DNA from: Flavobacterium sp.
GTDB lineage: Bacteria; Bacteroidota; Bacteroidia; Flavobacteriales; Flavobacteriaceae
Reading direction: 5' to 3'
DNA length: 11,101 bases
NCBI GenBank assembly: GCA_004296145.1
Contig: SEBM01000087.1
Span: forward strand, 1-11,101
Position 1 is the first letter of the stretch, and each line of letters starts with the position of its first letter. Shown one piece after another: positions 8,055-11,101 of this stretch. A program made the translations under genes and the position numbers. The notes beneath the pieces were generated by a model. That model was not told the DNA's origin. It was given only the letters and a program-made list of their open reading frames with translations, and made no database searches.

Positions 8055-8414
8055 ATGACGACGAATGAAATGAAGTTGAGAACTAAGAAATTCTCTTTGA
8101 TGGTAATTGATTTAGCTGAAAAGCTTCCAAATACAAATGTAATTAGATCAATTGCAAGTCAAATAGTAAGAAGTGGAACATCAGTTGGAGCAAATTATAG
8201 AGCGGTTTGCAGAGCAAGAAGTGATAAAGAATTTGTATCAAAAATGAATATAGTTTTAGAAGAGTCTGATGAAACTTTATTCTGGATTGAAATTATAATA
8301 GAAAAAAATTGGATTGAAAGATCAATATTAGAAATAATCTGGAAAGAAGCAAATGAGCTGACAGCCATTTTTGTAAGCAGTTTAAAAACAGTAAATAATA
8401 GAATCAATAAATAG
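8055..8414 (+). CDS. Four-helix-bundle protein (S23/IVS protein family)
   Basis: This 119-residue protein is predicted to be almost all alpha-helical. It has the pattern of the S23/TIGR02436 four-helix-bundle family: a first helix with a lysine- and leucine-rich face, then SQIVRSGTSVGANYRA (about 36-51 from this start), ARSDKEFVSKM with the typical SDKEF, and ESDETLFWIEI before the last helix. Members occur in 23S rRNA intervening sequences and scattered in Bacteroidota genomes, and relatives act as accessory proteins of diversity-generating retroelements; their molecular role is mostly unknown. Neither rRNA nor a reverse transcriptase is present here. ATG 8055 is chosen over an upstream TTG (8049) in the same frame; ATG 8070 is also possible. 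Every arginine codon is AGA and the gene looks more A-rich than its neighbours, consistent with arrival from elsewhere. It is not a known dcw component. Confidence 0.88.
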   Translation: MTTNEMKLRTKKFSLMVIDLAEKLPNTNVIRSIASQIVRSGTSVGANYRAVCRARSDKEFVSKMNIVLEESDETLFWIEIIIEKNWIERSILEIIWKEANELTAIFVSSLKTVNNRINK

Positions 8415-8441
8415 AAAATCAAAAACCGAAGGTTTAAAAGT

Positions 8442-8472
8442 AATCTAAAATCTAAAATCAGAAATCTAAAAT
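8442..8472 (-). repeat. Right arm of the 31-bp inverted repeat, running into the ftsW start codon
   Basis: This is the exact reverse complement of 7986-8016. Read on the + strand it is a series of AATCTAAAA-like units. Its last two bases are the A and T of the ftsW ATG (8471-8473), so the repeat supplies the whole immediate upstream region of ftsW. Confidence 0.93.
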
Positions 8473-9790
8473 GAAGGAACTCGTAAACAAACTAAAAGGA
8501 GATAGGGTAATATGGTCATTCGTGGCTTTATTGGCGTTGTTTTCGTTTATGCCTGTTTTTAGTGCGAGTAGTAATCTGGCTTATATAGGTCACGGAACAG
8601 GAAATACATTAGGTTATTTAGTAAAACATCTGGCGCACATATGTATTGGTTTCCTGATTATATATTGGGTACATAAAGTGCCGTATCACTATTTCAGGGC
8701 AATTTCTAAAATTGCATTGCCTGTCGTTTGGATATTATTGCTTTACACATTGTTAAAAGGAACAGTAATTGCCGGAGCAAATGCCAGCCGTTGGATTCAG
8801 GTTCCATTTATCGGAATCACGTTTCAGACTTCAACCTTGGCTTCGATTGTTTTGTTTATTTATGTGGCGAGGTATTTATCAAAAACCAAAGAAGAAAATG
8901 AGCCTTTTCAAGTATCATTTGTGCAGCTTTGGATTCCGGTATTTATTACGTTGATACTTATTTTACCAGCTAACTTTTCGACTACAGCGTTGATTTTTTC
9001 AATGGTAATGATGTTGACATTTATTGGTAAGTATCCACTAAAATATATAGGTTTTATTATTGGTTCCGGAGTTGCAATGTTGGCATTTTTCCTTTTGGTA
9101 GCCAAAGCTTTTCCTGATTCGAGGTTTTTTAGCAGGGTTTCAACATGGGAAAGCCGTATTGCAAACTTTACGACAGACAAACCGGACGAAGATGATTATC
9201 AAATTGAAAAAGCAAAAATTGCAATAGCATCAGGACAATTTGGAGGATTAGGACCAGGAAAAAGCGTTCAGAAAAACTTTTTACCACAATCATCATCCGA
9301 TTTTATTTATGCAATTGTTGTTGAAGAATATGGTTTAGTCGGCGGAGTTTCAATATTGCTTTTGTATTTATTGTTATTGTTCCGATTTGTGATTGCTTCA
9401 CATAAAGCCAATACCTTATTCGGAAAATTAGTCGTCGTTGGTCTCGGTTTTCCGATGATATTTCAGGCGATGATCAATATGGCTGTTGCAGTTGAATTGT
9501 TGCCGGTAACAGGACAAACACTTCCTTTGATAAGTTCCGGAGGTAGTTCGATCTGGATGACGTGTTTTTCACTTGGAATTATCATTAGTGTAACCAAAAA
9601 AGAAGAAGAAATCGTAGAAGAGCAGCAGGAAAAAGAAAGAAGAAAAGAAGCGCTTCAGCGATTAATAGATAAGGAACTGGCCGAAGAAGATTTAGTTAGT
9701 GGCTCAAGAGAAGAGATATACGAAGAAGAGCCAATGTATTCAATAGAAGACAATTCTAAAAATCCTATCAATGCAGTATTAAACAGATAA
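8471..9790 (+). CDS. ftsW: Septal peptidoglycan glycosyltransferase FtsW (SEDS family)
   Basis: FtsW is a polytopic membrane enzyme that polymerises lipid II at the septum together with FtsI. The 439 residues contain about ten hydrophobic segments. SEDS landmarks are GANASRWIQVP at about 101-111, the loop SSSDFIYAIVVEEYG with D277 at the place of the essential catalytic aspartate of RodA/FtsW, and LPLISSGGSS near the last membrane segments. From about 376 to 439 follows a long, highly charged cytoplasmic tail rich in Glu, Lys and Arg, longer than in E. coli FtsW. The context beside murD and murG favours FtsW over RodA. Its ATG uses the last two bases of the 31-bp inverted-repeat arm, so its leader comes from the element between it and murD. 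No Shine-Dalgarno sequence is visible. Confidence 0.95.
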   Translation: MKELVNKLKGDRVIWSFVALLALFSFMPVFSASSNLAYIGHGTGNTLGYLVKHLAHICIGFLIIYWVHKVPYHYFRAISKIALPVVWILLLYTLLKGTVIAGANASRWIQVPFIGITFQTSTLASIVLFIYVARYLSKTKEENEPFQVSFVQLWIPVFITLILILPANFSTTALIFSMVMMLTFIGKYPLKYIGFIIGSGVAMLAFFLLVAKAFPDSRFFSRVSTWESRIANFTTDKPDEDDYQIEKAKIAIASGQFGGLGPGKSVQKNFLPQSSSDFIYAIVVEEYGLVGGVSILLLYLLLLFRFVIASHKANTLFGKLVVVGLGFPMIFQAMINMAVAVELLPVTGQTLPLISSGGSSIWMTCFSLGIIISVTKKEEEIVEEQQEKERRKEALQRLIDKELAEEDLVSGSREEIYEEEPMYSIEDNSKNPINAVLNR

Positions 9791-9829
9791 AATTAAAATT
9801 AGTTTTTAAGACGTTGTAACTTTAAAAAT

Positions 9830-10915
9830 ATGACAAAGTATAAATTCATACTAAGCGGAGGTGGAACCGGAGGACATATTTATCCTGCAATTGCTATTGC
9901 AAACGAGTTAAAATTACAATTTCCTGACGCTGAATTTCTTTTTGTAGGTGCCAAAGACAAAATGGAAATGCAAAAAGTGCCTCAGGCAGGCTATGAAATA
10001 AAAGGTCTTTGGATTGCAGGTTTACAAAGAAAACTGACTTTGCAAAACATGATGTTTCCGTTAAAATTGGCAACAAGTTTACTGGAGTCAAGAAAAATCA
10101 TTAAAAAATTTAAACCAAATGTAGTAATAGGAACCGGAGGTTTTGCCAGTGGTCCTTTGTTGCAGACAGCAGGTTCGGCAGGAATTCCGACAGTTGTTCA
10201 GGAACAAAATTCATTTCCCGGAATCACTAATAAATTATTGAGTAAAAAGGCAAATGCAATTTGCGTAGCATACGAAAATCTGGAACGTTTTTTTCCTAAA
10301 GAAAAAATTGTTCTGACAGGAAATCCGGTTCGTCAGGATTTGATTGATATTGACAGCAAAAGAGACGAAGCAATTTCTTTTTATAAGTTAGATGCAAATA
10401 AAAAAACATTATTGATTTTAGGTGGAAGTTTAGGTGCCAGAAGACTGAATCAATTAATTGAAAAAGAATTGGAAAGTATACTTTCGCAAGATGTTCAGGT
10501 TATCTGGCAATGCGGTAAATTATATTTTGAAGATTATAAAAAATACAATCAACCAAATGTAAAAGTGGTTGATTTCATTGAAAGAATGGATTTTGTATAT
10601 GCTGCCGCAGATGTGATTATTTCACGTGCAGGAGCTTCATCTGTTTCCGAATTATGTATTGTTGGAAAACCGGTCATTTTTATTCCGTCACCAAATGTTG
10701 CTGAAGATCATCAGACAAAAAATGCTCAGGCAATTGTGGATGCAAAAGGCGCTATTTTATTAAAAGAATCAGAATTGGACAGTCAGTTTAGTATCGTTTT
10801 TGAAGCTTTATTGAAAGATGAAGGAAAGCAAAGCCAATTGAGCGAAAACATAAAAAAGATCGCAAAACCAAATGCTACTAAAGACATTGTAAATGAGATT
10901 ATAAAGTTGTTATAA
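9830..10915 (+). CDS. murG: UDP-N-acetylglucosamine--N-acetylmuramyl-(pentapeptide) pyrophosphoryl-undecaprenol GlcNAc transferase MurG
   Basis: MurG is a peripheral enzyme of the inner membrane face that adds GlcNAc to lipid I, yielding lipid II, the substrate of FtsW. The 361 residues fit the family (E. coli 355) and its GT-B fold. Seen are the glycine-rich loop SGGGTGGHIYPA at 9-20, GTGGFASGP in the N-terminal domain, QEQNSFPG, the second glycine loop GGSLGA at 198-203, and the donor-binding stretch ISRAGASSVSE with EDHQTKNA downstream. The 39-bp gap after ftsW is A/T-rich and shows no convincing promoter. A hairpin with a T-run follows about 40 bp after the stop, so this may be the last gene of the main transcript. 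Confidence 0.96.
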   Translation: MTKYKFILSGGGTGGHIYPAIAIANELKLQFPDAEFLFVGAKDKMEMQKVPQAGYEIKGLWIAGLQRKLTLQNMMFPLKLATSLLESRKIIKKFKPNVVIGTGGFASGPLLQTAGSAGIPTVVQEQNSFPGITNKLLSKKANAICVAYENLERFFPKEKIVLTGNPVRQDLIDIDSKRDEAISFYKLDANKKTLLILGGSLGARRLNQLIEKELESILSQDVQVIWQCGKLYFEDYKKYNQPNVKVVDFIERMDFVYAAADVIISRAGASSVSELCIVGKPVIFIPSPNVAEDHQTKNAQAIVDAKGAILLKESELDSQFSIVFEALLKDEGKQSQLSENIKKIAKPNATKDIVNEIIKLL

Positions 10916-10956
10916 TATAACATTTAATCAAAATTATACAACATTAAAGAAAAATT

Positions 10957-10979
10957 AGAACGCTATTTTAGGCGTTTTT
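10957..10979 (+). terminator. Weak intrinsic terminator after murG
   Basis: AACGC at 10959-10963 pairs with GCGTT at 10972-10976 around an 8-nt loop, and the stem can extend outward by a G-T and an A-T pair. It is followed directly by a T-run (10975-10979). The stem is short but is the most GC-rich patch in the gap. It could end or dampen the mraZ-murG transcript ahead of murC. Confidence 0.6.
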
Positions 10980-11070
10980 GGATACAAAACAAGAAAAAAT
11001 ATAAAGGTCTAACAGTTAGTTTTTTATAAAATAAAATAATAAAAAAGTTAGTCTTTAAAAACAAATTAAA
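10980..11070 (+). other. AT-rich leader of murC
   Basis: This stretch lies between the hairpin and the murC ATG. It holds an imperfect direct repeat, AGTTAGTTTTTTA at 11014-11026 and AGTTAGTCTTTA at 11046-11057. TAGTTTTT at 11017-11024 matches seven of eight positions of the TAnnTTTG promoter element, without a good -33 partner. A murC promoter is plausible here but not proven by sequence. Confidence 0.35.
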
Positions 11071-11101
11071 ATGAATTTAAATCAAATACAAAACGTTTAT
11101 T
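11071..11101 (+). CDS. murC: UDP-N-acetylmuramate--L-alanine ligase MurC, first ten codons only
   Basis: The ATG at 11071 opens a frame reading MNLNQIQNVY up to the window edge. This fits the short N-terminal lead that precedes the FIGIGGIGMS nucleotide-binding loop in flavobacterial MurC. murC follows murG in most dcw clusters, which supports the call. The diagnostic motifs lie outside the window, so the identification rests on ten residues and gene order. Confidence 0.75.
   Translation, partial: MNLNQIQNVY

Larger units (their letters stand above)
7986..8472 (+). mobile_element. Candidate inverted-repeat element carrying a four-helix-bundle gene
   Basis: This 487-bp unit consists of two perfect 31-bp inverted arms around one small ORF. 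Just inside the left arm and again right after the ORF stop lies a direct repeat, AAAATCAAAAA (8031-8041 and 8415-8425). The unit fills the whole space between murD and ftsW, two genes usually adjacent in the dcw cluster. There is no transposase and no clear target-site duplication, so it would be non-autonomous or a remnant. The encoded family is known from intervening sequences in 23S rRNA genes, which also have complementary ends. Mobility is inferred; the repeat structure is directly seen. Confidence 0.45.

Noticed and set aside
8049..8057. TTG at 8049 as the start of the four-helix-bundle gene
   Set aside because: An ATG lies two codons downstream in the same frame (8055), and no conserved residue is lost by using it.
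8423..8435. AAACC-GAA-GGTTT hairpin as a terminator after the small gene
   Set aside because: The stem is only five pairs and an A-run, not a T-run, follows on the + strand. On the other strand a T-run exists, but there is no gene to terminate.
7986..8472. Classical insertion sequence
   Set aside because: No transposase or recombinase is encoded, the only ORF belongs to the four-helix-bundle family, and no target-site duplication is visible.
9817..9824. TAACTTTA as a promoter element for murG
   Set aside because: It lies only six bases before the murG ATG, lacks the final G of TAnnTTTG and has no convincing -33 partner.

Overview
The window carries the front two thirds of a division and cell wall (dcw) cluster from a bacterium of the Bacteroidota, most likely Flavobacterium or a close relative. 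Pointers to this are the AT-rich DNA, the lack of Shine-Dalgarno sequences before most genes, a Bacteroidota-type TAnnTTTG promoter element, the PASTA-tailed FtsI, the long MraY, and a gene order without murF between murE and mraY. All genes are on the + strand.

Layout: 1-159 is a regulatory region with tandem GTGGTA boxes (the likely MraZ operator) and a promoter element. Then come mraZ (TTG start), rsmH, ftsL, ftsI and murE, packed so tightly that most neighbours overlap. An 85-bp gap with direct and inverted copies of AAATTCCAA precedes mraY, and murD follows mraY with no gap. Between murD and ftsW sits a gene that is not part of the normal cluster. It encodes a small four-helix-bundle (S23/IVS-type) protein, and a perfect 31-bp inverted repeat brackets it, filling the space from the murD stop codon to the ftsW start codon. 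ftsW and murG follow. A weak hairpin terminator lies after murG, and the first ten codons of murC end the window.

How the genes work together: MurE, MurD and (beyond the edge) MurC are Mur ligases that build the UDP-MurNAc peptide, with a DNPR motif in MurE indicating meso-diaminopimelate. MraY and MurG make lipid I and lipid II. FtsW (glycosyltransferase) and FtsI (transpeptidase) polymerise and cross-link septal peptidoglycan, with FtsL as a bitopic divisome partner. RsmH methylates 16S rRNA, and MraZ is the likely autoregulator.

The most unusual feature is the four-helix-bundle unit at 7986-8472. It looks like a gene-carrying inverted-repeat element placed inside an essential operon. In RNA its arms could pair into a long stem that loops out the small ORF and buries the first two bases of the ftsW start codon. 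This resembles the S23-encoding intervening sequences of 23S rRNA, but here it lies in a messenger RNA.
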